Shown here one piece after another: positions 1-10,800 of a stretch of DNA of 21,931 nucleotides. Position 1 is the first letter of the stretch, and the number at the start of each line of letters is the position of its first letter. The stretch lies in NCBI GenBank assembly GCA_027596195.1, contig JADGJG010000379.1, positions 1 through 21,931 of the forward strand, given 5' to 3'. This stretch comes from Podochytrium sp. JEL0797 (lineage: Eukaryota > Chytridiomycota > Chytridiomycetes > Chytridiales > Chytriomycetaceae). The notes below the pieces were generated by a model. It saw only the letters and a program-made list of their open reading frames with translations, was not told the DNA's origin and searched no databases. Both the position numbers and the translations under genes were made by a program.

Positions 1-215
1 TCAAGAACGGACAAGTCGCCGAGTACGGACTCAGAAAGAGAATCGAGGCCGTCAAGAACTGTCGCAACATTGGAAAGGCGGACATGAAGCTCAACAGCTT
101 CTCGCCCACTGTCACTGTCGACCCTGAGACTTTTGTGGTCATGATCAACGGAGAGAAGCATGAGAATCCACCTGCCAACAAGCTTCCCATGAGCACTGGA
201 ATGTGCTTGTTCTAA
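1..215 (+). CDS. Urease, C-terminal end (partial gene)
   Basis: An open frame enters at base 3 and runs 70 codons to TAA at 213-215. The tail has the form expected at the C-terminus of the urease alpha (catalytic) region: a VTVDPETFVV segment, then a short strand, then an LPMS block ending in CLF. Bacterial and plant ureases end in similar PETY...LP...YFLF patterns. Urease hydrolyses urea to ammonia and carbamate with a di-nickel centre; the nickel ligands and catalytic residues lie upstream, outside the window. In fungi and plants the subunits are fused in one chain, so this is probably the last exon of a roughly 800-residue protein. An AATAAA lies 40 bases after the stop. The identification rests on the C-terminal signature only. 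Confidence 0.8.
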   Translation, partial: KNGQVAEYGLRKRIEAVKNCRNIGKADMKLNSFSPTVTVDPETFVVMINGEKHENPPANKLPMSTGMCLF

Positions 216-801
216 GTAGTTTTTTCTTGCTGCTTTGTATTTGTATTCGTGTAAAATAAACGCGTGTATTTGCCACCTATTTTTGTTTACTCTCCGTTAT
301 TCCGACGTTCCTCACCAAAAGAGGAATCTATGAATGTCGCGGGCATTTGCGACAGGTCTCAACTTAATCTACCACGTCTTGCATCGTTCGCGACAAAAAC
401 AGGCTGCTAATATGAAGGTCAGCAAAAATCGCCAAATGATATGTTAAACCGCACGCACGCTGCCGCATATGCATCACACAGCAAAATCTTGCCCGAGCCA
501 TTATAATACTCTTGATACGCTTGAGAATCCTTGTCCGCCCCGTTCATCGAAGTAGGTCGGGTCGATTCCTCGCGCTCCCTTCAAAAACGACGCGTATTTC
601 GACTTCGACCGTCTCTTCTCCCCTCTGCCCAAAAAAGAATCAACAAGCGTCCAAACGGCGACGCGGAATGGAACAAAACGCGCCTAGATTTGGTGTGAAG
701 AGTTACTTGATCCGAGAAGATGCCGATCGCCCTGAATCTAGTGAATCCGCCATTTTCGATAAAAACACCATTTTTAATATATAAACTCATTTCTACTAAA
801 T
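216..801. other. Gene-poor intergenic region
   Basis: This stretch holds the urease 3' UTR and about 500 bases with no recognisable gene. The longest open frame on + (512-784, 90 codons) is rich in Ser and Arg, has no family features and no convincing start or splice context, so I do not call it. A hairpin-capable inverted repeat, TGTCGC-8 nt-GCGACA, sits at 335-354. A TATA-like TTATAATAC occurs near 500. The right end abuts the zinc-finger relic on the other strand. Confidence 0.5.
255..260 (+). terminator. Poly(A) signal of the urease gene
   Basis: A canonical AATAAA lies 40 bases downstream of the urease stop codon in AT-rich sequence. It is the expected 3' processing signal for that transcript. 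The assignment is by position and motif only. Confidence 0.6.
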
Positions 802-1158
802 CTACAAAAACCACCAGTGTCTCTCCTTCATGATGTGTTTTCTCAGTGTGTGTGGAAGCAAAATCTTCTGCCGCACTTGCACATGAATAATTCGCTCTCC
901 TCCAGGAGCACATGAGTGTTCTGGTGCTTGACCAGCAGATCACGTCTATCGCTGGCGTACTCGCACTGGTCGCACTTGTACACCTTTCCCTTCAGCCATT
1001 GGGAACTTGGCCGGTTTGTGGGGAAGAACGGTCTCTTCGTCGTTGGCCGCCTCATGGTCGTGCAGGTTCACAGGCAAGGAAGTGGGAAATAGGCAACCGA
1101 AACTTTTGAGCCTCATTATGCAATATTTTGTTTCGGTAAACTGCTGAATACTTCTCAT
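802..1158 (-). pseudogene. Frameshifted C2H2 zinc-finger relic
   Basis: On the minus strand the frame 843-1055 holds one perfect classical finger: CDQC, 12 residues, then HQNTH (C-x2-C-x12-H-x3-H). A second finger starts (CKCGRRF) but the frame ends at once in a stop inside a CACACACACA run. Shifted after that run, the DNA reads HTLRKHIMKERH, the natural second half of a C2H2 finger, and stops at 802-804. Upstream, another frame (946-1158) carries a finger-like tail, NLHDHEAAND, and must also shift to join. Two frame breaks with finger-like sequence on both sides indicate a decayed multi-finger gene. An unrecognised intron or a sequencing slip at the CA repeat is the main alternative. An intact gene would probably encode a nuclear DNA-binding protein. 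Confidence 0.6.
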
Positions 1159-1221
1159 CGGTGCTCAAAACTTTCCTCAACCGCAGATAGTAATGAAAGA
1201 CAAAATAATATTTTTAACAAT

Positions 1222-1292
1222 GGTTCGTTGGTGTAGTGGTATCACACCACCTTTACACGGTGATGGTCACGGGTTCAAACCCCGTACGAACC
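1222..1292 (+). tRNA. tRNA-Val (anticodon UAC)
   Basis: The 71-nt sequence folds as a cloverleaf. The acceptor stem GGTTCGT pairs fully with ACGAACC. The T arm is ACGGG-TTCAAAC-CCCGT. The anticodon loop TTTACAC places TAC at positions 34-36 after the conserved T33. The outermost anticodon-stem pair is a C-A mismatch and the D stem has three pairs, both tolerable. The B box GGTTCAAACCC is intact, and a T5 tract follows at once as the Pol III terminator. No intron and no encoded CCA are present, as expected for a eukaryotic nuclear tRNA. Confidence 0.95.
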
Positions 1293-1297
1293 TTTTT
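1293..1297 (+). terminator. Pol III terminator of tRNA-Val
   Basis: A run of five T residues begins immediately after the tRNA-Val 3' end. This is the standard Pol III stop signal. Confidence 0.8.
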
Positions 1298-1336
1298 ACC
1301 GAATTCCAATCGCGGCATGCTCATGTCGTTACGTTC

Positions 1337-1398
1337 TAGTCAAGAATCCGGAGATCACACACATGCTAATGTTTTTAGTCAAGAATCCGGAGATCACA
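1337..1398 (+). repeat. 23-bp direct repeat pair
   Basis: A 23-base sequence starting TAGTCAAGAATCC and ending GGAGATCACA occurs at 1337-1359 and again, identical, at 1376-1398, a 39-base period. It lies between tRNA-Val and the 3' end of the CHL1 gene. The intervening 16 bases are not repeated. Its function is unknown. Confidence 0.85.
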
Positions 1399-1488
1399 TA
1401 TCTTTTTACTCTATGCCAATGAGCGTGCGATTTTTCAAACATGGTTTTTTTTCAAAAAAGCAAAATGACAAAAAGATTCACATCGTCT

Positions 1489-4400
1489 TCACCCCACCAC
1501 ACCCCTCTTTCCCTTGAAAAACTGCGCCGTCATTCCAACCACAGACCCAAACTTGTCCACATCATGCACCGTGGCTGCTTGAATCCAACCGGGAAGTTTG
1601 GCTCGCACGCGGGGGCCTTGAAACCGCTTGTCGAGGAGGTAGATTGCTGCGAAATCGTCCTTGTGGCGGATGGCGCGGCCTGTGTTTTTGTTTTGGGAGG
1701 TGCGGTGGTGAGGGTTGGGATAGTGGAGATGGTTTGGTGTGGGGGATTTACCAATGGACTGATTGAGTGCACGCATGCAGAGGTTTTCGTAGTATTCGTT
1801 GGATGTGATGCCCTGCAATTGAATTTTTTCAAGATGCAAATCTCGAGAGGCTCTGTTGTTGATAAAATCATACCGATGCGGCTGCTCGAGAATCAATGAA
1901 TGCCATCTTTTCGAGGAGCTCTGGAGAAGCCTTGCTCGGATACGGAAGGCCGACCATGAGCACGGCTCTATAATAAAGTGGTTTAGACTTGATTCCGGGC
2001 AAAGGGATGGCTCTCTCACCTTGCCATGTTGTCTGAAAAGTTGATTCCTTCACTCATCTTGCCACCAACCACGCAAAACAGAATTGCGCCGGTTTTCTGA
2101 AATGGGGGTTATGGGTTGGAATGCGATTCAAACAAAGGAAGAATCGAAACGCGAACCTTTCCACCCAATGTTCCTTTGTTTGGGTCCGCGATCGCGTGAG
2201 AATATTGAGCAAGGCAAGCATCGACACCCCGCGACTCCTTTGGTTCGAAAAACACCTGCGCAAAGGGAATTGGTTCTTTAGAACCCTGAAAAAACTCGAC
2301 AATGGAATCCAACCAAACCTTCTTCTTGGATTCAATTCTTGCGAGAACGCCACTCGCCTTCCACTTTGCGCAAACAGCGTCCATGTAAGCATATGACACG
2401 AAAAAGCAAACGACTCCATGAGGGATCACGCAAACAAGCGATGCAATCGTGTTTCCGAGTTCCGACACCTGGATTTTACCCCCAGTGATTTTCAGCTTCA
2501 AGTTCGGAACCGAAATAACAATCAACAAACGCACCGTCGCATCTTTCATTCTCGACTCGTACCGAAAATCAAGGACACGACCCGCCGGACCCATGGGCAC
2601 AGCGATCGTCAAAATCGAACTCGGAGGAACAATGTGTCCGCAACTGAACGTGTCAATCTTGTCGGGAGGAACGAACTCAAGCAACTGGCTCTTGAATTCC
2701 GACATGGGTTCCATTGTGCCACCCGCTAGAATGACGCTGCGCGCTTCCGTTACGATTTCTTGGAACACGTCTGATGATTCGTAGTTAGAAATGTGAAGGG
2801 AAGGGGGAAAAGGAGGTTACCCGTGGGAGAGAGGAGCAGGTATTTGAAGCAAGAAGTTTGCGAATCCTCTGTTTGATCAGGGGTGAGTTTTCAAACATCA
2901 ACACGGGTCAAAACAGAAGCTGGTACCAGAAGTGATAATGCCGATGCGTCCGTTCAAACTGATGTTGAGTAGAGACTGGATAAACACCTGGAACTGCTGC
3001 AGTGCAGGGACGTGTTTCGCCACAAACGCGTCTGCCGGTTTTTGCTGTTGATTAGTAAGGGAGAAGGTCCATGAGAAGGGAAGAATCACAAAACGCAAGT
3101 ACCTTCATCCTTCGAAATTTTTACATCCGACTCATGTAGCTTCTCGTTGAACCCTTGCACTTTGAGCGCCAGCTTCGACGTTTCCAAATACCCAGAGACT
3201 TTGAACAAGTTGATGTGATCCACTTTCAAATCATTCACAAAGTCGCTGGATGATTTGAAACCCGATTTCGACGACGGGGCGGGATTGAGTTTCTTGGCAT
3301 CTGCTGCAGTCTCGTTCGCTTCTTGCAGTTGGTGACGGAGAGCAGTGAGAAGACTGAGAATCTGTTTGATGTATACAATGTTCTTTCCTTTGAGGCGGTT
3401 CGCGTATTTGGTGTGGTAGGACTGGAGTTGGAATTGGGCTCGTTCAATCTGTCGAGGAATTTCAGTTTTCGCGCACCGGCGGATTACGAGGTCGAAAACG
3501 CGAACCTGTCGCAGCTCAAGCGTGACACTATAAATGGACGTGATCGTATCAATGATGTTGTGGGCTTCGTCTGGGAACGGATCGTGAGCATTCAGTGACA
3601 TGGAATCCGAGAAAGACACCAAAAACTTGATTCGTTCGTACCAAAAATCACAATATTTCCTTTCAGCTTGATCCCAAGAGATTCGCGCGTCGATTTTTGA
3701 AGCATCATGTTGTACGGCAGTGTCACGATTTGAGAGCCCGAAATCGACGCGCGTGAGCCGTAATACGAACACACGCCCGAGCTCTTCCCAAGCGCCGCGA
3801 GTTCCTCGATATCGCGAACGGAAGCATGCACGGAATCAGTAAAGTTTCGCATGGGTTGTTTGTCTTTTGGCAAGAAGGGGCATTTTTTGGACGCGTCTGG
3901 AAATTCGAGAATCGCGCGGTCAGAGGATACACGGAAGAGATTTGCCATCAAAAACGATACTTTTCTGTAAATCGAGGCACTTGTCGTTGATTCGAGGGAC
4001 GGAAGAAAGTCTGAGGACTTCGTCGTTGATGCAGAGATTCTTTCGCGATCCGAGCGACAAGGACTTTACAGATTCGACGTACTCCGTCTTTTTGAGTTCG
4101 GAAACGAATTGAGACAATTGAGAATGCTGGCGAAAGGTGAAATTGAGCAAAATAGGCGACGCGTATTTGCACTCACTGTTCGACTGCAATAGAAAATCTT
4201 GAGCTCCTCGAAAGGCTCCGAATCTTCCAAGTTTCCGTCATCCGAATCCGAGTCAAATGTTGTATCGAGAAGCTTCTTGTTGAAGGAGGTTTCGTGATCT
4301 GAATCGTACTCGTCCACTAGGAAGTCCATCTCGCACGTCGCTTTTACGGAATCGGTTGCGAGTTTCTATGAGAATCAGGCATAAGCTTCGACCACCATGA

Positions 4401-4924
4401 TCACTTGCTTACAGCAGTTTTTTTGACCCTGGCGAAGCCGATCAGGCGCTCTTCCCTGCGCAGGTTCTTCAGCCTCTCCTCTTTGATCTTCCGCTTCTCC
4501 GCCTGATGCTCCAACAAGAAGGACTCCTCGCGCTCGATCCTCTTTCGCTCCAAGTCTCTGAGCCACTGCGGCTCTGTCTCTTCGCCCTGCTGCGTTTCGA
4601 TCTTTGCGATCCTCGCCGCGACTCGCAACGAAAGCGTCGCTTCGACCGATTTGCCGTTTTGGTCAAAAAGCCACTTGAGAGATCCGCAGAGAAGCGACAG
4701 CGATTTGCCCTGGTCGAAAAGTCACAAACAAAAACAAACAAACACAACCCAACTGTTCCCGTCGGCGACTCAAACACGCCCACATGCGACTGATCAATGC
4801 ACTGGTAAAGCCGGGACATGAACGATTGCTGCATCGCCCACGGCCTCGGATACGGGAACGGGAACACGAGGGGCGCCTTGTCGGAGTTTGTGGTCATCTT
4901 TTTTTGTTTGTTTTGCTCGGACAA
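1489..4924 (-). CDS. CHL1: CHL1/DDX11 family Fe-S cluster DNA helicase
   Basis: ATP-dependent 5'-3' DNA helicase of the XPD/FANCJ superfamily-2 group. Family members act in the nucleus in sister-chromatid cohesion and replication-fork repair. Exons (minus): 4924-4754, 4709-4413, 4365-4177, 4126-3961, 3896-3642, 3570-3103, 3031-2927, 2868-2821, 2770-2157, 2096-2020, 1967-1874, 1812-1752, 1679-1489, giving 911 aa. Motifs in order: Q-motif-like [12 protein letters not shown], Walker A SPTGTGKS (53-60), YCSRTHSQL, four Fe-S cysteines (C251, C269, C280, C317), DEAH (360-363), a GGTMEP block, [12 protein letters not shown], and motif VI QSIGRAIRH (846-854). All key residues are present, so it should be active. 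The length fits the family. A second ATG at 4897 is an equally good start. Donors include weak GTTGGG and GTTCGC. Confidence 0.95.
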
Positions 4925-5175
4925 CCGGTCTTTGCTGTCAATTAATCAACGTAACTTTGAGGGTCGTGAAAGAGAGAAGAAGAAAGAGAGACGAAGTGAA
5001 TCCCGCCATTCTCACTCGCTCCTTCGCGATATTCGATAGGTTTGTATTAATTCCTGTCTATTCTTGCCAATCACTGCAATTGATCTGCCAGTAAGCACCT
5101 TTCGCTCTCTCGGATAATGAAGGAATGAATGGTGCCTATTTGCATGAATTAGCATTTTTTGGAAAGAACAAACAA
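4925..5175. other. CHL1 upstream / tRNA-Ser upstream region
   Basis: This 251-base spacer separates the CHL1 start (reading left) from tRNA-Ser (reading right). It contains a purine-rich GAGAGAAGAAGAAAGAGAG tract just upstream of CHL1 on the + strand. I see no TATA box or coding signal. It presumably holds the CHL1 promoter. Confidence 0.4.
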
Positions 5176-5257
5176 GACAACGTGGCCGAGTGGTTAAGGC
5201 GATTGACTAGAAATCAATTTCCCTCTGGGAGCGCAGGTTCAAGTCCTGCCGTTGTCG
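5176..5257 (+). tRNA. tRNA-Ser (anticodon AGA)
   Basis: This is an 82-nt class II tRNA. The acceptor GACAACG pairs with CGTTGTC and is followed by discriminator G. The D arm GCCGAGTGGTTAAGGC matches the A box. The anticodon stem-loop ATTGA-CTAGAAA-TCAAT gives anticodon AGA. The long variable arm (TTCCCTCTGGGAGCG) is typical of serine tRNAs. The T arm contains B box GGTTCAAGTCC. It has no intron and no encoded CCA. A T5 tract follows two bases downstream. Confidence 0.96.
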
Positions 5258-5264
5258 CTTTTTG
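5258..5264 (+). terminator. Pol III terminator of tRNA-Ser
   Basis: CTTTTTG directly after the tRNA-Ser 3' end provides the T-run at which Pol III stops. Confidence 0.75.
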
Positions 5265-5337
5265 CCCCTTATAACAGATGCATCTGCGGATGGTTAGAGG
5301 CGCTTCTTGCTCAAGGGACCGCCAGTTTCAAACACAT

Positions 5338-5352
5338 GTACCTTTTAGGTAC
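5338..5352. repeat. Perfect short inverted repeat
   Basis: GTACCT-TTT-AGGTAC is a perfect 6-bp inverted repeat with a 3-base loop. It lies 44 bases past the stop codon of the sulfate permease, inside its expected 3' UTR. It could be a transcript hairpin or chance. Confidence 0.5.
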
Positions 5353-5395
5353 TGTATTTTGCCATCAAACGCATCTGAACCAAATAAAGCCCCAT

Positions 5396-7541
5396 TCACA
5401 TTGAATTACGAATTGAATTATGTCCCCACTCGACAACAAGAAACAACCCAGAAAGCAGCATTCCAATAAGAACTCCGGATCCGGTATCCAAAACAATCAC
5501 GCTTGCGAACGTGGCCCACCACAAAACAACTTCCTTATGCACAATCACCCACCGCAACCGAAGCAAATACAGTTCCAATCGATAATCAGGTTCCGATTCC
5601 TCCTCAAATTCTGCAACCTCTTCAACCCGTTCAACAGGTGCAATCGCGTCGTGGTCTTCCTTCACATCGCAAACCACAAACCCTCCTTCCCCATGTGTTT
5701 GCTGCATCTCGGGTTTCTGCGGGGAAATGATTCTTCCCGCCTCACCAACACACATATCCGCCTTGACAACCTGCATGGCCTCACTAACTTGCCTCCCTTG
5801 ATTTCTCGCATCCTTTACCAATGCGATGCCGGCGCTGATTTTCGCCAGCAGTGAAAAGAGAGCGACAACCACAATTGTAGAAAGGGCCGGGATTGGGACG
5901 TATTGGAACCATGATCCAAGAAACAAGAGGATAATGCCGACACAGAATGTACAGACGAGGGAGCCGATGGGAGTCGTCACGTCTCGAATTTCGTTTAGCG
6001 CTAACTACAGAATATCAAACTGTGAAATCAGCTTACTTGTTTGTTTGGCCAAGAGAGCGCTGCGAGACAGAGATCCGCACGGCACATACGAGGAAAAGAA
6101 GCAAGACGCAATGGTAGCCAGAGAAAGAGCGAGAAGGTCTTGTGAGCTGTTGCTTGGATCTGTGGGATCTGTGGACTTGGTGGGACGCGATGCTGTAGAG
6201 ATTCTCGCGACAGCTTCTGCCGTTTTTACTGCAAACGTTTTCGTAATCGAATAGGTCGTTACGAAGCACACGAGCGCTAGACTGAAGGCTCCCGGCAGGA
6301 GCTGAATAATTAAAGGTCCCGTGAAGTCACTCGAAATGGTGCCGAGGATATTCCAGGGCACGATTGGCGTCGGAAATTCGTTTGGAATCAGCCCGATTGT
6401 TTTGACTCCATATTTTCCAGACAAGTCAAATCCCATCGTGATCAGAGCGGTCAACAGGACTGTCAAAATCACATCTGTGACTGCGACTGGTGGTTTAGGA
6501 GGGTTTTGTGACGCCGCACCACTTTCAGACTCTAGCGGGACTCTGCCTCGTTTGAACAGGCGCGGAATCTGAACTTGCAGAAACTTTTCGACCGTTTGAA
6601 TAAGCAGCATTGACAAGTACGCGGTCACAGCCAACCCGAAAGCGCACCAGTTGATGGTCGGAAGCTTGTTGATCACAGCGACGAGCGTCAAAATCAAACT
6701 AAACGGGCCATCAAATTGAGGAATCGAGATTCCGAAAATCGATTTCAGCTGAGAAACGAGGACGCAGATTCCGCTGGACGTCATGAACCCGTCCACGAGC
6801 GTTGGTGGAAGAAGTTTTGCGATTTTCGGACCGAGTCCGAGTAAACAAACGACGAGTTGGATGATTCCGACGCAGAAGGTGAGTAGCATTACGATGTCGC
6901 AGTATTGAGGTTGCATGCTCTCTGGGATTCCGTTGGATAAATATTTGATATCGAATTCCATGTGCGACAGGGCGAACGAGTTGTTTGACGGAGAGAGAGC
7001 AAGAGATTGTTCTTCTTGTAACCATATCATTGCAGATGTGGCGGATTGAGAAACCATGACTGATACAACCGCGTATGGTCCTGGCGGATGCGGGTTAGCC
7101 GATTTGACACAACAAGCTTAAGGAGTACCAATGTTTTGAAATGGACTCGGCGCAAAAAAAAAGAAGACAAGGGGAGGAAATATGGCTGAATATAGTCCAT
7201 ATACAGGAGGCAGAGAAGTCATCACTGTTCAAACGCAGCAAAAACGCGTAAATTGAATGGGAACGAAGGAATTATGTGCGCCGATTACCAGCATACGCCA
7301 TTGCTTGCGGAATCACTAACGTAGAGAGCGTCAAACCTGCAAGCAGATCTTTGGGGAAGTTATTCCAAAAGGAATATGACCGCGACCAGTCGAGCACTGG
7401 AAACAAGGTTGCAGCCTTGTCAAACAGTGAAAGCTTCGCGTCTCGTTCAATCGCGGTGCTTGGAAGTAAGGATTCTTTGGAAGGCCTGTCTTGAAGGTCC
7501 ATGATATTATTGTCGGTCAATGGGGTCTCTTTGAGCTCCAT
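5396..7541 (-). CDS. SulP/SLC26 sulfate permease lacking STAS domain
   Basis: Plasma-membrane anion transporter of the SulP family, probably for sulfate uptake. Exons (minus): 7541-7289, 7224-7129, 7080-6037, 6000-5396, giving 665 aa. After a soluble N-terminus come the hallmark WNNFPKDLLAGLTLSTLVIPQAMAYA start of the transport core (about 59-84), then LPPVYGLYSA, IGPYAVVSV (about 116-124), and successive hydrophobic helices up to about residue 655. SRSALLAKQT matches the conserved fungal SxSA region. Two oddities are visible. An acidic soluble insert (about 530-605) splits the last two membrane helices. The protein then ends ten residues after the final helix, so the cytosolic STAS domain normally needed for trafficking and activity is absent. 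Only 138 bases separate the stop from tRNA-Ser, so no STAS exon fits there. Intron 3 is just 36 nt. Confidence 0.92.
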
Positions 7542-7814
7542 GTGAGTTTCGTGTCTTTGTTGGGGGATTTACGAGAGATTTTCAGTTACTTTCGAATCAA
7601 AGATGACGAATTCGACCCTCAACATCATCGACTCGTTCTTTGGATTGCATGCATCAGCTCAATATGCTCATCTACCGACAATGGCAAATATGCAAGTGGT
7701 TGAATTGGAATGCGACAATGCCCGGAAAGTGAATGGGCCTGTCCGAAATAGATACATCAACTCTTTCTCTCTTACAACGAAAACTTTTTTCACATTTATT
7801 TCACATTTTCACAA
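7542..7814. other. Spacer between permease start and vWA gene end
   Basis: This 273-base spacer contains the vWA gene's 3' signal (AATAAATG on the minus strand, 7795-7800) and presumably the permease promoter. Short open frames here show no family features and are not called. Confidence 0.4.
7795..7800 (-). terminator. Poly(A) signal of the vWA gene
   Basis: AATAAA (as AATAAATGTG) lies 14 bases after the vWA stop codon on the minus strand. The same extended form appears after other genes in the window. Confidence 0.6.
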
Positions 7815-10800
7815 TCAAAACCCACAGCAATCCTTGTGTTCCAAGCGATACGCCTCAAACTCAACTTTAGAAAGAATGCCCTTCATCTGCTCCACAGACT
7901 CATATCCGAGTGCCCAAAACGACGGCTTCAAGTTGGAATGACCGTGTTGGTTCGGCACATTGCTGAATCGATACGCGTGCTGTCTGCGGTCCATATACTC
8001 CTTCCGCGCTACTTTCCACTGGGCCTCCTTCCCATGGTGATCAAACACGGCTTGAAACTTGCACAAATCCACAAAAGCCAAAACGTTCCCATTGTTCCAA
8101 ATCACTTCTCCCTCCTTCTCGTGCTTATTCTTGTTGGCCGGCTTTCTCCCCAACAGCAAACCCCAAACTTTGGCCACTTGCAAAGGAACCACACTGCTCG
8201 AAACGTCCAAGAGCTTGGCCATGAGGTCGGGATACCCGGGGGAACTCGTGTTTGCGATTTCAACCTTGCATTCGCCCTTTTGCAATCCGTCACGGAATGA
8301 GTCGCAGAACACGTTGATGCTGGAGGTCCGCACGAGCAAGTTGACCAAATCCGAGGTCAAGATGGCAGTCTCTTGCTCGCGTTTCGCCTTCATGTCGAGT
8401 TGATACTGCTGCTCGTGCCTCTCACGCACATACTGGGAGATCATTTCGACACCTGCAGCAGCATCGCCTAGGCTCTGTAGAAGCACGATGCCCTCGTCGT
8501 TGATTCGGGACTGCTTGGTCTTGAAGACAAGGGCTTGGACAAGGTTGTAAACCTGGAAGAGGTTGTAGGAGTATTCAATCCGCAACGATTGGGTAATCCA
8601 CGTCACGGAAGGCACAGGAACTTGCTTGCGCAGGCGCTCGACTTTCTCGGAGGCTGTGGCAGCAGAGTCCGCCAGAATGGAGAGAACCGGTCCCAACAAG
8701 CAAATATCCTCCACGTGGCTGATTCTCGAACGAAGCTCCTTAAAATACTGCTCGTTGACACGCCAAGTGTCGTGGAACTGCACTGGCTCGGGTTCAAACT
8801 CAAACAACGGCTGGGGGACGGTGCGAGTGCTCAAGACGTTGACTCCGAGAAGCTTGTCGAGCATATCCTGAATGATTTCGTCTCCATTCTCTTGATGGCG
8901 ATACAGCTTGCGGATACAGTTCCACGACTCGTAGGAATACAACGCGTGCAGCACCTTGGGGAGCATTTCTTGTTGGTAACCCAGCGAATCCAGCTTAATG
9001 AAGTGCATGAGGGGGACCAGACACGAATACACCCCGTCACCACCAATATCGACACACCTTCCAGGTGCGCACTGAGCAGCCATGCACGGGTCAAAGAGTG
9101 GGAGAAGGTGTTTGAAGTATCCTCCCACACAAGGAGTGACAGAATCGGATAGGCACACCAGCAGTTTACCCAACACCTCCGTCTTGTTGGTCTTGCACAA
9201 CTGAATACACTTCCAAAACCCAGCCAAGAGAGTGTACCCAAAAGTCATGGGGACGTCAGCAATGACACGACGCATTCCGATACTCGCTGTATACTCGAGA
9301 AGCTTGGGGGCGTACTTGCGATAAAAGGCGGCAATTCGTGTGTCTTCAAAGTAGGGGATCACGTTCATGATTTCCTGCTGCTGGTCGGATCCTGGCACAA
9401 AGAGCTTTTGGCCATGGCCTTGGACTTGGTGGACGAGGACATCGCTCAAAGAAATGAATGAGCCGAGGTAAATCTTGTCGACGTGGAAAGTGGAAGGGTC
9501 CGGGTAGTCACTAAAATTGATGGAGGGGTTGGTTTAATTTCACAATGCAGCAAAACGCGCCGGAAATGAAAGGTAATCACTCACCCAATCTTGTTCTCAC
9601 ACGGAATCCCAACAATATTCAGAAACTCCAAGATCTCGTGGGCAGTCATCTCATGGATAAATTGGTCGTCAACGAGACTGCAAACGGTCTGGATGCCTCC
9701 GAGAGTCGTGTCAAACGAGTAAAAGGACTTTTCGTGTTGAGAATCATCGACTCCGTCAAGCTCGTGCAAGTGGGCATGCATGGCAACAACCTCTGCTCGA
9801 GCAATGGAATCGAATTCGAGACCGCCGTCGGAATTCATTGCACGCTTGGCCAAGCCCTGTAAGCAAAGAGAAATCAGAGTCCATTCGAAACCCCAAAAAT
9901 CAAGAAACTCACCTTGGATGTTTTGGAAACGGACACCGATCTCAAATACGCCGCCTGCTGTGCCGAATTCAGCTTCCCAACCTTGGAATCATTCGCAATC
10001 TCCAACAACTGCTGCAGAATAGACTGCGACCGCTTTTGAATCATGGCTTTCAATCGCGAGACTCGTTTGGCCAAGCCGTGCACCAAAAGACCATCTTCCA
10101 CCTTCTCACTTTCCATCACCTGACGCAGGGACAAGAACCGCTCCAACCCTTCAAAATACGCGCGAATATTGGCGACCTTGGACTGCGCCTCCGCAGTGTC
10201 GAGTACCTTCAACACTTTGATTTGGTTGATGAAAGCATCGATCTTGTCCTTCAATACACCTTCGTAAACCTTCCATTCCACAGCGTCAACAGAGTGCTCC
10301 ACCACTTGAATAGCGGATTCTGGGATACCCTTCACTCGAATATCCTGGCTCGATAGCGGGTGATCCAACCAGAGGCAGTTGATGCCTTCAACGAGCTTGA
10401 CTGACGCGAGATTCTCAGCAGTCCAAGGAGTCTGCTTGAACAACAAAGCACCCGTCGCGGATTCCAAAGTGGCAACATTCCTTTGGCCGACATCCGAGAA
10501 AACGCTCGCCATCTGGGAAGCAATGGAGTCGACGGTTGACCGCGCAAGGACGTCGATGGCAGTTCCGAAGGCAGTGGTGTTAAGTTGAAGCAAGGAGCAG
10601 AGGGCACGAGTGTCGGGATTCGCGGAAGTGGAAGACATAAACCGGACGGCTTGGGATTCAATGTTGAGTTGGAAACTGTCGGTCCACTGCTTGAGGTTCT
10701 CGGCGGCCAAAAGGGACTGCTTGGCATCGGAGATCTGGAAACGAATCCGAACCGCTTTAGTAGTTGAGAGAAGGAAAAAAGGTCTTACCTCTCCGTCAGA

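Noticed and set aside
512..784. 90-codon open frame on + between urease and the zinc-finger relic
   Set aside because: Ser/Arg-rich composition with no domain, splice or promoter support; typical of a chance frame in this GC-balanced DNA.
1337..1398. Possible CRISPR or satellite array
   Set aside because: There are only two repeat units, no regular spacers and a eukaryotic context.
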